Shown one piece after another: positions 1-7,900 of a stretch of DNA of 64,000 nt. The stretch is from positions 1 through 64,000 of the forward strand of contig JADCGA010000019.1 of the NCBI GenBank assembly GCA_020249265.1. Reading direction: 5' to 3'. This DNA comes from Roseomonas sp. (GTDB lineage Bacteria > Pseudomonadota > Alphaproteobacteria > Acetobacterales > Acetobacteraceae). Under the pieces are notes generated by a model. The model made no database searches, was not told the DNA's origin, and saw nothing but the letters and a program-made list of their open reading frames with translations. The position numbers and the translations under genes were made by a program. Each line of letters starts with the position of its first letter. The stretch's first letter is position 1.

Positions 1-60
1 GTGGTCTTTCGTGTTTGAGGGTTGTGTCGCAACGCCATCAAACCCGCTTCCACGCGGTCC

Positions 61-119
61 GGCCACCGCGAACCGGGCGCGCAGACTCTTGCGGTCCGCG
101 CCCGGTTCCGTCGGTGGCC
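61..119. other. Long nested inverted repeat downstream of ureC
   Basis: Perfect 12-bp arms GAACCGGGCGCG (70-81) and CGCGCCCGGTTC (97-108) enclose a 15-nt loop. Outer arms GGCCACCG (61-68) and CGGTGGCC (112-119) lengthen the stem. It lies 30 bp after the ureC stop codon. No T run follows on either strand, so it is not a classic intrinsic terminator; it could still end or stabilise the urease transcript. The rest of 1-148 shows nothing clear. An ATG on the minus strand at 36-38 could begin a further gene running out of the window, but only 12 codons are visible. Confidence 0.6.
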
Positions 120-148
120 TATGTCAGGTGATTACCGTAGGAGGACAC

Positions 149-1861
149 TCAAAACATGAAATAACGCTGCGCCATGGGCAGCACCTTGGCGGGTTCGCAG
201 ACCAGCAATACGCCATCGGCGCGCACCTCATAGGTTTCGGGATCAACCTCAATCTTGGGAAGCGTCGCATTTTGCACCATGCTGCGCTTGCTGATGCCGC
301 CGCGGCAATTGCGCACCGCGACCAATTCGCGCGAAAGCCCAAAGCGGCCTGCGATATCCGCTTGCAACGAAGCACCACTCACGAAGGTTACCGCAGATAA
401 CAGGCGGGAACGGCCATAGCTGCCGAACATGGGCCGGTAATGCACCGGCTGCGGTGTGGGGATGGACGCATTGGGGTCGCCCATCAGCGCCATCGCAATA
501 GTGCCGCCCTTCAGCACCATATCAGGCTTCACACCAAAGAAGGCTGGCGTCCACATGACAAGATCAGCAATCTTGCCGACTTCCACGCTGCCAACATGGT
601 CATCCACACCCTGAGAAATTGCCGGGTTTATCGTATATTTGGCGATATAGCGCTTGGCGCGCGCATTGTCGTTGTCGCCCTTTTCGTCCGGCAGGCGGCC
701 ACGCTGCACTTTCATTTTATGCGCGGTCTGCCAGGTGCGGATAATCACCTCACCCACGCGGCCCATGGCCTGGCTGTCAGAAGACATCATGCTGATGGCG
801 CCGATATCATGCAGAATATCTTCCGCCGCAATGGTTTCCTTGCGGATGCGGCTTTCGGCAAAGGCCACATCTTCCGGAATGCGCGGGTCCAGATGGTGGC
901 AGACCATGAGCATATCCAAATGCTCATCCACCGTATTCACCGTGTAAGGCATGGTGGGGTTGGTGGAAGAAGGCAGCACACCCGCTTCACCCACCAGGCG
1001 CAGGATATCTGGCGCATGGCCGCCACCGGCGCCTTCGGTATGAAAGGCCTGGATGGTGCGGCCACGAATGGCCTTGATGGTTTCCTCAACAAAACCGCTT
1101 TCATTCAGCGTATCGGTGTGGATGGCGATCTGAATATCCATCTCATCCGCGACTGAAAGGCAGGTATCAATGGCTTTCGGTGTTGTGCCCCAATCCTCAT
1201 GCAGCTTGAGGCCGCAGGCGCCTGCGCGGATTTGTTCTTCCAGGCCCGCCGGCAGCGCGGCATTGCCCTTGCCGAGGAAGCCAAGATTCATCGGGAAGCC
1301 TTCGGCAGCCTGCAACATACGCTCCATATGCCAAGGCCCGGGCGTGCAGGTGGTGGCCAGCGTGCCATGCGCCGGCCCGGTACCGCCACCGAACATGGAG
1401 GTTATGCCGGACGCCAGTGCTTCTTCAATCTGCTGCGGGCAGATGAAATGGATATGCGGATCAATCCCGCCCGCGGTCAGGATGCGCCCCTCACAGGCGA
1501 TGATTTCCGTCCCCGGCCCGATGATGATGTCCACATTCGGTTGCGTGTCGGGATTACCCGCCTTGCCAATCACGGCAATGCGCCCGCCGCGCAGCCCGAT
1601 ATCGGCTTTCACCACGCCCCAATGGTCAAGGATCAGCGCATTGGTGATCACGGTGTCCATCGCACCTTGGGCGCGCGTGACCTGAGATTGACCCATGCCA
1701 TCACGGATCACCTTGCCACCGCCGAATTTCACTTCCTCACCATAGGTGGTCAGGTCGCGCTCAACCTCGATAAAAATTTCCGTATCGGCCAGGCGCACAC
1801 GGTCTCCGACCGTTGGCCCATACATGCCGGCATAGGCGGCGCGAGAGATTTTCGTTGCCAT
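149..1861 (-). CDS. ureC: Urease subunit alpha (UreC)
   Basis: Catalytic subunit of the nickel enzyme that hydrolyses urea to ammonia and carbamate in the cytoplasm. At 570 residues it has the normal family length. The nickel ligands and active-site residues can be placed: H136 and H138 (DPHIHF), the carbamylated lysine K219 ([10 protein letters not shown]), H248, H274, D362 (SSDSQAMGR), and the mobile-flap C321-H322. Numbering runs two higher than in the Klebsiella enzyme. It is the last gene of ureD-ureA-ureB-ureC, starting 3 bp after ureB. The maturation genes ureE, ureF and ureG are not in the window and may lie beyond its left edge. Intact, with no missing catalytic residue. Confidence 0.98.
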   Translation of the reverse strand: MATKISRAAYAGMYGPTVGDRVRLADTEIFIEVERDLTTYGEEVKFGGGKVIRDGMGQSQVTRAQGAMDTVITNALILDHWGVVKADIGLRGGRIAVIGKAGNPDTQPNVDIIIGPGTEIIACEGRILTAGGIDPHIHFICPQQIEEALASGITSMFGGGTGPAHGTLATTCTPGPWHMERMLQAAEGFPMNLGFLGKGNAALPAGLEEQIRAGACGLKLHEDWGTTPKAIDTCLSVADEMDIQIAIHTDTLNESGFVEETIKAIRGRTIQAFHTEGAGGGHAPDILRLVGEAGVLPSSTNPTMPYTVNTVDEHLDMLMVCHHLDPRIPEDVAFAESRIRKETIAAEDILHDIGAISMMSSDSQAMGRVGEVIIRTWQTAHKMKVQRGRLPDEKGDNDNARAKRYIAKYTINPAISQGVDDHVGSVEVGKIADLVMWTPAFFGVKPDMVLKGGTIAMALMGDPNASIPTPQPVHYRPMFGSYGRSRLLSAVTFVSGASLQADIAGRFGLSRELVAVRNCRGGISKRSMVQNATLPKIEVDPETYEVRADGVLLVCEPAKVLPMAQRYFMF

Positions 1862-1864
1862 GGG

Positions 1865-2170
1865 TCAGACCGCCCCTTCCGTTTCGCCGCGAAAACCATG
1901 GATGATGCGCGCACCCGCCATGGGTATCAGTCGTACCTTGCGCGTCTGCCCCGGTTCAAAACGCACCGCCGTGCCGGCCGCGATATCGAGCCGGCAGCCG
2001 CGCGCCTTGGCGCGATCAAAATCGAGCAGCGGATTGGTTTCCGCGAAATGGTAATGGCTGCCCACTTGCACCGGGCGGTCGCCCTTATTCGCGACTGTGA
2101 TTTCCACCGCATCGCGCCCGGCATTGAGCGCGATATCGCCAGGGCCAGTGATGATTTCACCGGGGATCAT
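1865..2170 (-). CDS. ureB: Urease subunit beta (UreB)
   Basis: Small structural subunit of urease, 101 residues, the usual size. It starts MIPGEI and carries the family core [11 protein letters not shown] and the C-terminal region ending in a GFRGE-like segment. It assembles with UreA and UreC as the trimer-of-trimers holoenzyme and has no catalytic residues of its own. Its ATG overlaps the ureA stop codon by 4 bp (ATGA), so translation is probably coupled. The ureC start follows after 3 bp. Confidence 0.97.
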   Translation of the reverse strand: MIPGEIITGPGDIALNAGRDAVEITVANKGDRPVQVGSHYHFAETNPLLDFDRAKARGCRLDIAAGTAVRFEPGQTRKVRLIPMAGARIIHGFRGETEGAV

Positions 2171-2604
2171 TTGCGGGCGCCCTTATGCGCTGGCTTCGCC
2201 TTGGCTTTGGGCTTGGCGGGTTTCTTCGCAGGCTTCGCAGCGGGTTTAACCTTGGCCTTCGGGGCAGGCTTCGCCTTGGCACTGGGCTTCTTCGCCACCG
2301 GCGCGCGGATAGGCTGATGCACCGTCACCAGCTTGGTGCCATCCGGGAAGGTCGCTTCCACCTGGATTTCATGGAGCATCTCGGCGATGCCTTCCATAAC
2401 TTGGTCACGCGTCAGCACCGTTGCGCCATCACGCATCAGTTCCGCCACGCTGCGGCCATCGCGCGCCCCTTCCACCACGAAATCTGTAATCAGCGCCACG
2501 GCTTCAGGGAAATTCATTTTCAGGCCGCGTTCCAGGCGCCGTCGCGCCACGATCGCGGCCATGGAAATTATCAGCTTGTCTTTTTCGCGCGGGGTCAGGT
2601 TCAT
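2167..2604 (-). CDS. ureA: Urease subunit gamma (UreA) with Lys/Pro/Ala-rich C-terminal tail
   Basis: Residues 1-100 are a complete urease gamma subunit: [11 protein letters not shown] at the N-terminus, then [10 protein letters not shown], the RDGRSVAEL segment, and [21 protein letters not shown] at the end. The family is normally about 100 residues, but this protein runs on to 145. The extra 45 residues consist almost only of Lys, Ala and Pro in KAKP/AKKP-like repeats, with a few Val, Ser, Gly, His and Arg. The reading frame through the tail is open and ends with a 4-bp overlap to ureB, so the tail is part of the gene rather than a sequencing artefact. The role of the tail is unknown; it resembles histone-H1-like basic tails and could bind RNA, nickel chaperones or polyanions. 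Confidence 0.95.
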   Translation of the reverse strand: MNLTPREKDKLIISMAAIVARRRLERGLKMNFPEAVALITDFVVEGARDGRSVAELMRDGATVLTRDQVMEGIAEMLHEIQVEATFPDGTKLVTVHQPIRAPVAKKPSAKAKPAPKAKVKPAAKPAKKPAKPKAKAKPAHKGARK

Positions 2605-2652
2605 GGCGTTGGGTTCCGCAATCGCTGTGCCATCATCATGGGATTGTCTGCT

Positions 2653-3483
2653 TCATGTCGTCCATAGGCGCGGCAGGCGCGCGGGCAGGCCAAGCGCCGG
2701 GCGCAGCCGGCAAATCGCGGCCCCCAGCCCTTCGCGCACCTGAACGGCACCGCCAAGCCAGCGCGTGACCAAAAGCCCGGGCCGGACAAGGCTGGCAAGC
2801 GCGCCATCTTCGCGGAGCGCATCGCGCAGATCAGGCCCAGCAAGTGGGCCGGCCAGCACCAGGCTGCCCAGCGCTTCGGCATTGGCGAGGCCAAAGGGGT
2901 CAGCGAAATCCGCCGGGATGTCTTCCCCAAGGCTCAGCCCATCCGCCCAAAGCAGCTTGCCACCGCGCCGGATGCGCCAGGAATCCTGAAGCGCACCACG
3001 GCGCCAGGTCTCGCCCCGCGCAGCGCGACCGAAGACCAGCGCTTCGGCCATCAGCAGCGTCGCATCCTCGGCGATATCGGCGCTCAGGCGGCGGTCAAGC
3101 CGCGCGCCTTCGAACAGGATGGTTTCCTGCGGGATCCATTCGAACACCGCGCCAGGGCCGGCTTGCAGGTTCACGGAAATTTCGGTGACAGGGCCAAGGC
3201 TGCGATAGATTTTCTCCGCCGCCGGGGTGGAGAAACTGGCCCGCGCCCCGGCCCCAAGGCTGAGCGCGATTTCCACTCTATCGCCGCCCGCCAAGCCGCC
3301 GGCGGTATTCACCAGGGCGCAAATGGGTGCCTCATCGGCCTCAGGGTCGGGAAACAGGGCGCGCATGGGGGGAGATTGATAAAGCCCGCCTAGCATCGTA
3401 CGCCCTTCATGCAGATGGTAATCCAATTCCAACCGCCCGCGTGAGCGTTGATGGCTTGATTGGGTCAGGGTGGCGGCATTCAT
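2653..3483 (-). CDS. ureD: Urease accessory protein UreD
   Basis: UreD (UreH) binds apo-urease and recruits UreF and UreG for GTP-dependent nickel insertion. The chosen start gives 276 residues beginning MNAATLTQ; an in-frame upstream extension to 3549 lacks support. Family signs are the RGRLELDYHLHEGRTML region, LVNTAGGLAGGDRV (typical of UreD), and WIPQETILFEGARLDR. It is the first gene of the urease run, 48 bp before ureA. No obvious Shine-Dalgarno site precedes the ATG, and a TATTCT hexamer lies only 6 bp upstream of it, so the message may have a very short leader. Confidence 0.93.
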   Translation of the reverse strand: MNAATLTQSSHQRSRGRLELDYHLHEGRTMLGGLYQSPPMRALFPDPEADEAPICALVNTAGGLAGGDRVEIALSLGAGARASFSTPAAEKIYRSLGPVTEISVNLQAGPGAVFEWIPQETILFEGARLDRRLSADIAEDATLLMAEALVFGRAARGETWRRGALQDSWRIRRGGKLLWADGLSLGEDIPADFADPFGLANAEALGSLVLAGPLAGPDLRDALREDGALASLVRPGLLVTRWLGGAVQVREGLGAAICRLRPALGLPARLPRLWTT

Positions 3484-3626
3484 GGCGCGAGAATAACCAC
3501 GCCCAGCGCCCGCCACCAAATGGCGCGGCGGGAAGCAAGTTCTGCGCAAAATACAGGCAGGGTTCTAGGCTGGACAGTCGCGCACGACACGGCTTTGGTG
3601 GGACGGATCAAACCGAAAGCCACCCC
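3484..3626. promoter_or_regulatory. Divergent promoter region between ureD and allA
   Basis: This 143-bp gap separates the two divergent genes and must hold both promoters. On the minus strand TTGGTG, an 18-bp spacer and TATTCT just before the ureD ATG form a plausible sigma-70-like pair. No firm promoter could be assigned for allA, and no operator was recognised. Confidence 0.3.
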
Positions 3627-4100
3627 ATGCGCCGCATCACCACAGAACCCCTCACCGCCGAAGCCTTCGCCCCTTTCGGGGAGGTGCTGGAAAGCCCAGC
3701 CGCGCCAGGGCGCGCCTACATAGACAAATTGTTGGAAAACCGTCGCAGCGGGGCAGCGCCCAGCCTTTCCTTCACGCGCGCCTTGCCGAAATCAGCGCCT
3801 TTCGCGTCCACCACCATGGAAAGGCATGAATTTTCCTCGCAATCCTTCATCCCCATGGAAGCGGGGCGCTGGTTGGTGCTGGTGGCCCCCCATGGGGCGG
3901 ATGGCAAGCCAGATATGGCAAAGGCGCGCGCCTTTCTGGCGCGGCCTGATCAAGGCGTCACTTACGGGGCCAATGTCTGGCACCACCCTTCAACTGTGTT
4001 TGACCGCGAAGCGCGCTTCGCCATTTTCATGTGGAAGGATGGCACCAGCGCCGATGATGAATTTGTTGAGGTGCAGCCTTTTGAACTGCACCTCGGCTAA
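3627..4100 (+). CDS. allA: Ureidoglycolate lyase (AllA family)
   Basis: Splits ureidoglycolate into glyoxylate and urea at the end of purine/allantoin breakdown. The 157-residue protein matches the family length. It starts MRRITTEPLTAEAFAPFGEV and contains the cupin-like core SFIPMEAGRWLVLVAP, then DQGVTYGANVWHHP and a C-terminal FEVQPFEL-like segment (VEVQPFELHLG). The in-frame extension upstream to 3327 was rejected because it runs through ureD antisense and lacks the family start. It lies divergent to the urease genes, which consume the urea it makes, so the pair fits a ureide-nitrogen route. Other allantoin genes are not visible here. Confidence 0.88.
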   Translation: MRRITTEPLTAEAFAPFGEVLESPAAPGRAYIDKLLENRRSGAAPSLSFTRALPKSAPFASTTMERHEFSSQSFIPMEAGRWLVLVAPHGADGKPDMAKARAFLARPDQGVTYGANVWHHPSTVFDREARFAIFMWKDGTSADDEFVEVQPFELHLG

Positions 4101-4108
4101 AGCCTGGT

Positions 4109-5110
4109 TCAGTGGCCTTGCGGCTGCTGACCGCGGGTTTTCCAGAGTGAGACGAAAATCCCGCCCGCAATGATCGCCGCCGTCACGCCAAGCGAAATGG
4201 CGGGGTCAAGCTTGCCGACCATCTGGTTCCAGAAGATCTTGCCGCCAATGAAAACCAGCACCAACGCCAGGGCATATTTCAGGTAGTGGAAGCGATGCAC
4301 CATGGCGGCGAGTGCGAAGTAAAGCGCGCGCAGCCCCAGGATCGCCATGATATTCGCGGTATAAACAATGAAGGTATCGGTCGTGATGGCGAAGATCGCC
4401 GGCACGCTATCCACCGCGAAAATCAAATCGGCGATATTGATCACCACCAGCGCCAGGAACAGTGGCGTGGCGAAGGCAAGCTTCTTGCCCGTGGCCGGAT
4501 CCATCTGGCGGACAAAGAATCTCTGGCCATGCAATTCATCCGTCACGCGCATATGCTTGCGCATGAAGCGCACGATGGGGTTTTTGGAGATATCCTGCTC
4601 CCCTTCCGGCACCACCAGCATCTTGATGCCGGTCGCGATCAGGAAGGCGCCGAAGATATAGAGCACCCAGCTATACTGCTGTACCAGCGCCGCACCCGCC
4701 GCAATCATGATGCCGCGCAACACAATCACGCCAATGATGCCCCACACCAGCGCCCGATACTGGTAGCGGCGCGGGATCGCAAAATAGCCAAAGATCAGGC
4801 TGATCACAAAAACATTGTCAATTGACAACGCCTTTTCGATGAAAAAGCCGGTAAAGAAGGCGATGCCGGCATGGGTGCCATCTGATGTGGTGATTTCGCC
4901 ATTTTCATAGGCCCACCAGATGCCCGCACCATAAAGCGTGGCGAAGGCGATATAAAAGGCCGAAAGCCAAAGGCTTTGCGCCACGCCCATTTCCTTGTCC
5001 TTGCGATTCAGGACGCCGAGGTCAAAGGCGAGCAGCACCAGCACAATCAGCAGAAAGCCCTTCCACATCCAGAAAGGCTTGCCCATCCACTCAGATAACA
5101 GGAAATCCAT
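4109..5110 (-). CDS. TerC/Alx-family integral membrane protein
   Basis: A 333-residue polytopic inner-membrane protein with about eight hydrophobic segments. It carries the TerC hallmarks AFFTGFFIEKALSIDNVFV (about residues 87-105) and NIADLIFAVDSVPAIFAI, whose acidic residues sit in the membrane. Members such as E. coli Alx respond to alkaline pH or manganese and are linked to Mn2+ export or metalation of exported proteins. The ATG at 5110 is preceded by GAGG with a 7-nt gap, better than the upstream TTG. It is convergent with allA (8 bp apart). Its exact substrate cannot be read from the sequence. Confidence 0.9.
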   Translation of the reverse strand: MDFLLSEWMGKPFWMWKGFLLIVLVLLAFDLGVLNRKDKEMGVAQSLWLSAFYIAFATLYGAGIWWAYENGEITTSDGTHAGIAFFTGFFIEKALSIDNVFVISLIFGYFAIPRRYQYRALVWGIIGVIVLRGIMIAAGAALVQQYSWVLYIFGAFLIATGIKMLVVPEGEQDISKNPIVRFMRKHMRVTDELHGQRFFVRQMDPATGKKLAFATPLFLALVVINIADLIFAVDSVPAIFAITTDTFIVYTANIMAILGLRALYFALAAMVHRFHYLKYALALVLVFIGGKIFWNQMVGKLDPAISLGVTAAIIAGGIFVSLWKTRGQQPQGH

Positions 5111-5240
5111 CCCCAAACCTCATCTCATACGGCGCGGATCAGCCATGAGGGGCCGAGACCGCGCAGGGTTGCACGATCCGACATCACGGCAGCTGCCATT
5201 AGTTGGCAGCCCCGCCAGAGGGGCCCGGATTACGGTTAAG
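5111..5240 (-). promoter_or_regulatory. Possible structured leader of the TerC gene
   Basis: Read on the minus strand, this stretch holds a CTGCCA/TGGCAG hairpin, then GGCAGCTGCC, and further GC-rich complementary blocks before the GAGG ribosome-binding site. TerC/Alx genes in other bacteria often follow a yybP-ykoY manganese riboswitch. I could not match the canonical GGGGAGUAGC motif of that class here, so this is only a candidate. The remaining 5241-5400 includes a GGGGTT/AACCCC hairpin (5300-5319) and the upstream region of tatA. Confidence 0.25.
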
Positions 5241-5400
5241 TGATGGAAGCCAGTTTGGTTTTCAACCCCCATTGCGGCGGCCCCTGTGAGAAACCATTTG
5301 GGGTTTGTGCGGTAACCCCTTGGCTAATAGGTTGCCGCCATGTCATAGGGTCCGAAGAACCGCTCCGGCGGGACTTCCAACTGGGAATTGAGGCGTCGCA

Positions 5401-5673
5401 ATGGGTTCCTTCAGCATCTGGCATTGGCTTGTTGTTCTGCTGGTCGTCCTGCTGCTTTTCGGCAGCGGCAAGATCAGCGGCCTGATGGGCGATCTGGCCA
5501 AGGGCATCAAGTCCTTCAAGCAAAATATCAAGGAAGATCAGGCGGATGCCTCGATGGAAGCGCAGGCGCCGGGCCAGTCCCAGCCAGCCGGCAGCATCCA
5601 AGGCCCCGCCGCGGCGTCTTCCACCGCGCAGGCCACCGCGGCGCAAAACACGCCCCCACGTCCGGGCGCCTGA
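5401..5673 (+). CDS. tatA: Sec-independent translocase subunit TatA
   Basis: TatA forms the size-variable pore that exports folded proteins carrying twin-arginine signals. This 90-residue protein has the standard plan: a short N-terminal transmembrane helix ([14 protein letters not shown], about residues 7-20), the [10 protein letters not shown] hinge, an amphipathic helix [13 protein letters not shown], and a disordered Ala/Pro/Gln tail. A GAGG-like site lies upstream of the ATG. tatB and tatC, which usually follow tatA, are absent; corA comes next. It is either a second TatA or the tat genes are split in this genome. Confidence 0.9.
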   Translation: MGSFSIWHWLVVLLVVLLLFGSGKISGLMGDLAKGIKSFKQNIKEDQADASMEAQAPGQSQPAGSIQGPAAASSTAQATAAQNTPPRPGA

Positions 5674-5682
5674 CAGCCTTGC

Positions 5683-5716
5683 CCGCCCTCGCGCCATTCA
5701 GGCGAGGGCGGCTTTC
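5683..5716 (+). terminator. Intrinsic-type terminator after tatA
   Basis: CCGCCCTCGC (5683-5692) pairs with GCGAGGGCGG (5702-5711) around a 9-nt loop, followed by CTTTCTCC. The T run is short, so efficiency is uncertain, but the position 10 bp after the tatA stop codon fits. Confidence 0.6.
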
Positions 5717-5826
5717 TCCCCTTGTCTGGGCGCTAGCGCCTGGGTTTGGGGCCGATAAGACCATTCAGGGTGCCGGGCCAGGGTTAGTAAGTTTCTACCT
5801 CTTTTGCCTTGTGGAGGGCCCGTGCC

Positions 5827-6867
5827 ATGCTCACAACCTGGACCGTTGAGGATGGCCGCTGCCGGCTCCGTGAAGGTGCCATTTCCCACATCACCGCCGT
5901 CTTGCCTGGACCCGCGCGGGAAGCCGCGGGTGAGGTCGCGGAAGCCGAAAACCTGCGCCGCGCCGTCTGGATTGACCTGCTGAACCCAACACCGTCGGAA
6001 GAACACGCGGTGCAGCAGGCGCTCTCGCTCGAAATCCCGACGCGAGAGGAGATGCAGGAAATCGAGAGCTCATCCCGCCTGTATCGTGAGGGTGAGACGC
6101 TGTTTTTGACCGCCAGTTTTCTCTATGGCATGGATTCGGGCGAGTATGGTTCCACCCCCATCAGCTTTGTGCTAACCAATAGCGCGCTGGTCACGGTGCG
6201 CTACGCAACGCCGCGCGCCTTTACTGCCTTCGCTGCGCGCGTACAGCGTCATCCAACTTTACTGCAATCAGCTGATGCGGTGATGCTGCATTTGTTTGAA
6301 CAGATCGTGGATCGTCTGGCCGATATTCTGGAGAAGGTCGGTGCGGATATGGATAAGGCGAGCCAATCCACCTTCCGCACCTCTCAGGCTGATATCAAAA
6401 TGCATCGGCGCAATGACAAGCTGAAGGATGCGCTATTCACCTTGGGGCAGGTTGGTGAAGTGACGACACGCGCTTCCGAAACCTTGCTTGGTCTTTCGCG
6501 GATCCTGACCTTTGTGGGCGCCGAAAAGGGAACCGCGATACGCAAGGAAAACCAGGCGCTGATCAAGACGCTGGTGCGCGATGTGCGATCCCTGGTGGAA
6601 CATGCAAGCTTCCTGAATTCCAAGGCGCAATTCCTGCTGGATGCCGTGCTTGGCGTGTTGAATGTCGAACAGACCAATATCATCAAGACCTTCACCGTCG
6701 CCTCGGTCGCGCTCATGCCACCCACGCTAATCGCCAGCATTTACGGCATGAATTTTGAACTCATGCCTGAATTGAAATTGGCTTTTGGCTATCCCTTGGC
6801 GCTTGTGCTGATGATCGTCTCCGCCATCATGCCCATTCTCTATTTCCGCCGCAAAGGCTGGCTCTAA
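5827..6867 (+). CDS. corA: CorA-family divalent cation (Mg2+/Co2+) channel
   Basis: A 346-residue CorA protein: an N-terminal cytoplasmic alpha/beta domain, a long helical stalk (about 140-270), and two C-terminal transmembrane helices. The signature YGMNFE is at residues 306-311, and the gate motif GMN at 307-309 is intact. The C-terminus RRKGWL is typical and basic. The ATG at 5827 has GGAGG-like sequence 9 nt upstream; an in-frame TTG at 5809 is less likely. It mediates passive Mg2+ (or Co2+/Ni2+) entry. Given the urease genes nearby, nickel uptake is conceivable but not shown. Confidence 0.93.
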   Translation: MLTTWTVEDGRCRLREGAISHITAVLPGPAREAAGEVAEAENLRRAVWIDLLNPTPSEEHAVQQALSLEIPTREEMQEIESSSRLYREGETLFLTASFLYGMDSGEYGSTPISFVLTNSALVTVRYATPRAFTAFAARVQRHPTLLQSADAVMLHLFEQIVDRLADILEKVGADMDKASQSTFRTSQADIKMHRRNDKLKDALFTLGQVGEVTTRASETLLGLSRILTFVGAEKGTAIRKENQALIKTLVRDVRSLVEHASFLNSKAQFLLDAVLGVLNVEQTNIIKTFTVASVALMPPTLIASIYGMNFELMPELKLAFGYPLALVLMIVSAIMPILYFRRKGWL

Positions 6868-6884
6868 ACCGACAAGGAAATCTG

Positions 6885-7856
6885 ATGTCGCAAGCAACGC
6901 GGATCCCCGCTTCTGTCGCTACCTGCCGTTGGGGTGGGTTTGACGCTTCCTTCCCGCCGGTGGCGAGCATTGCCTCTGGCGAAACCGTCATTCTGGAATG
7001 TGTCTCGGGTGGGCCGGAAGTAATGCCGGGGCCAGAAAAGGGCCTACCGCTGCATCCCGCGATTTCGGAAATTCACACCAGGCTGCCCCGCCTTGGCGCG
7101 CATATCATCACCGGTCCGGTTGAAGTGCGCGGCGCCGAGCCAGGCGATGCTTTGCGCGTGGATATCGAAAAGATCGAACTCGGCGCGGATTGGGGTTTTT
7201 GCGGCTTCCGCCCGCTTTTCGGCACGCTGCCGGAAGATTTCCCCTATCGCCGCACGCTGCATATTCCGGTGAATAAGCAAGCCATGACCTGCCGCCTGCC
7301 CTTCGGGCCGCAGGATGGCGGGCTTGATCTGCCACTGGCGCCCTTCTTTGGCGTGATGGGCGTGGCGCCGCCGCCGGAATGGGGCATGGTGAACACCAAG
7401 GAACCGCGCGCCATTGGTGGCAATCTGGACAATAAGGAATTGACCGAAGGCACTTCGCTATTCCTGCCCATTTTCAACAAGGGCGCGCTGTTTTCCGCCG
7501 GCGACGGCCATGGCGTGCAGGGCGATGGCGAGGTCTGCATCAATGCCCTTGAAATCTGCCTGACCGGCCATTTCAAGCTTTCCGTGGTGAAGGGCGGCGG
7601 CGGCAAGGACCCGGTGCTGAAATTCCCCCGCGCCGAGACCAAGACTCATTTCATCACCATGGGGATGAATGAGGATCTGGATTTGGCGATGAAGCAGGCG
7701 CTGCGTGAAATGATCGCCTTCATCTGTTCGCGCACCAATCTGTCGGACGCCGATGCCTATCAATTCTGCTCACTGGCGGTGGATTTCCGCGTGACGCAGA
7801 CAGTGAATGGCGAAAAGGGCGTGCATGGCATGTTGAAGAAGGGGCTGTTGTTCTGA
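6885..7856 (+). CDS. Acetamidase/formamidase family protein
   Basis: 323 residues of the FmdA/AmdA family, which hydrolyse short aliphatic amides such as formamide or acetamide to the acid and ammonia. The family blocks are all visible: GAHIITGPVEVRGAEPGDAL, PFFGVMGVAPPPEWG, GGNLDNKELTEG, and the strongly conserved GALFSAGDGHGVQGDGEV. AAG GAA precedes the ATG by a usual distance. It starts 17 bp after corA, so the two may be co-transcribed. Which amide is the true substrate is not predictable. It fits the amide/urea nitrogen content of this end of the window. Confidence 0.88.
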   Translation: MSQATRIPASVATCRWGGFDASFPPVASIASGETVILECVSGGPEVMPGPEKGLPLHPAISEIHTRLPRLGAHIITGPVEVRGAEPGDALRVDIEKIELGADWGFCGFRPLFGTLPEDFPYRRTLHIPVNKQAMTCRLPFGPQDGGLDLPLAPFFGVMGVAPPPEWGMVNTKEPRAIGGNLDNKELTEGTSLFLPIFNKGALFSAGDGHGVQGDGEVCINALEICLTGHFKLSVVKGGGGKDPVLKFPRAETKTHFITMGMNEDLDLAMKQALREMIAFICSRTNLSDADAYQFCSLAVDFRVTQTVNGEKGVHGMLKKGLLF

Positions 7857-7900
7857 CGGCGGTGCTTGCCGCGGCCCTGATTGATGGCTAGCAATTGATC

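Noticed and set aside
1-38. Possible start of a gene running left out of the window on the minus strand
   Set aside because: Only 12 codons are visible, and they do not match the start of ureE, ureF or ureG by eye; not listed as a feature.
1199-2317. 372-codon plus-strand frame over ureC/ureB/ureA
   Set aside because: Antisense to urease; its Ala/Gly/Phe-rich end is only the reverse of the UreA tail.
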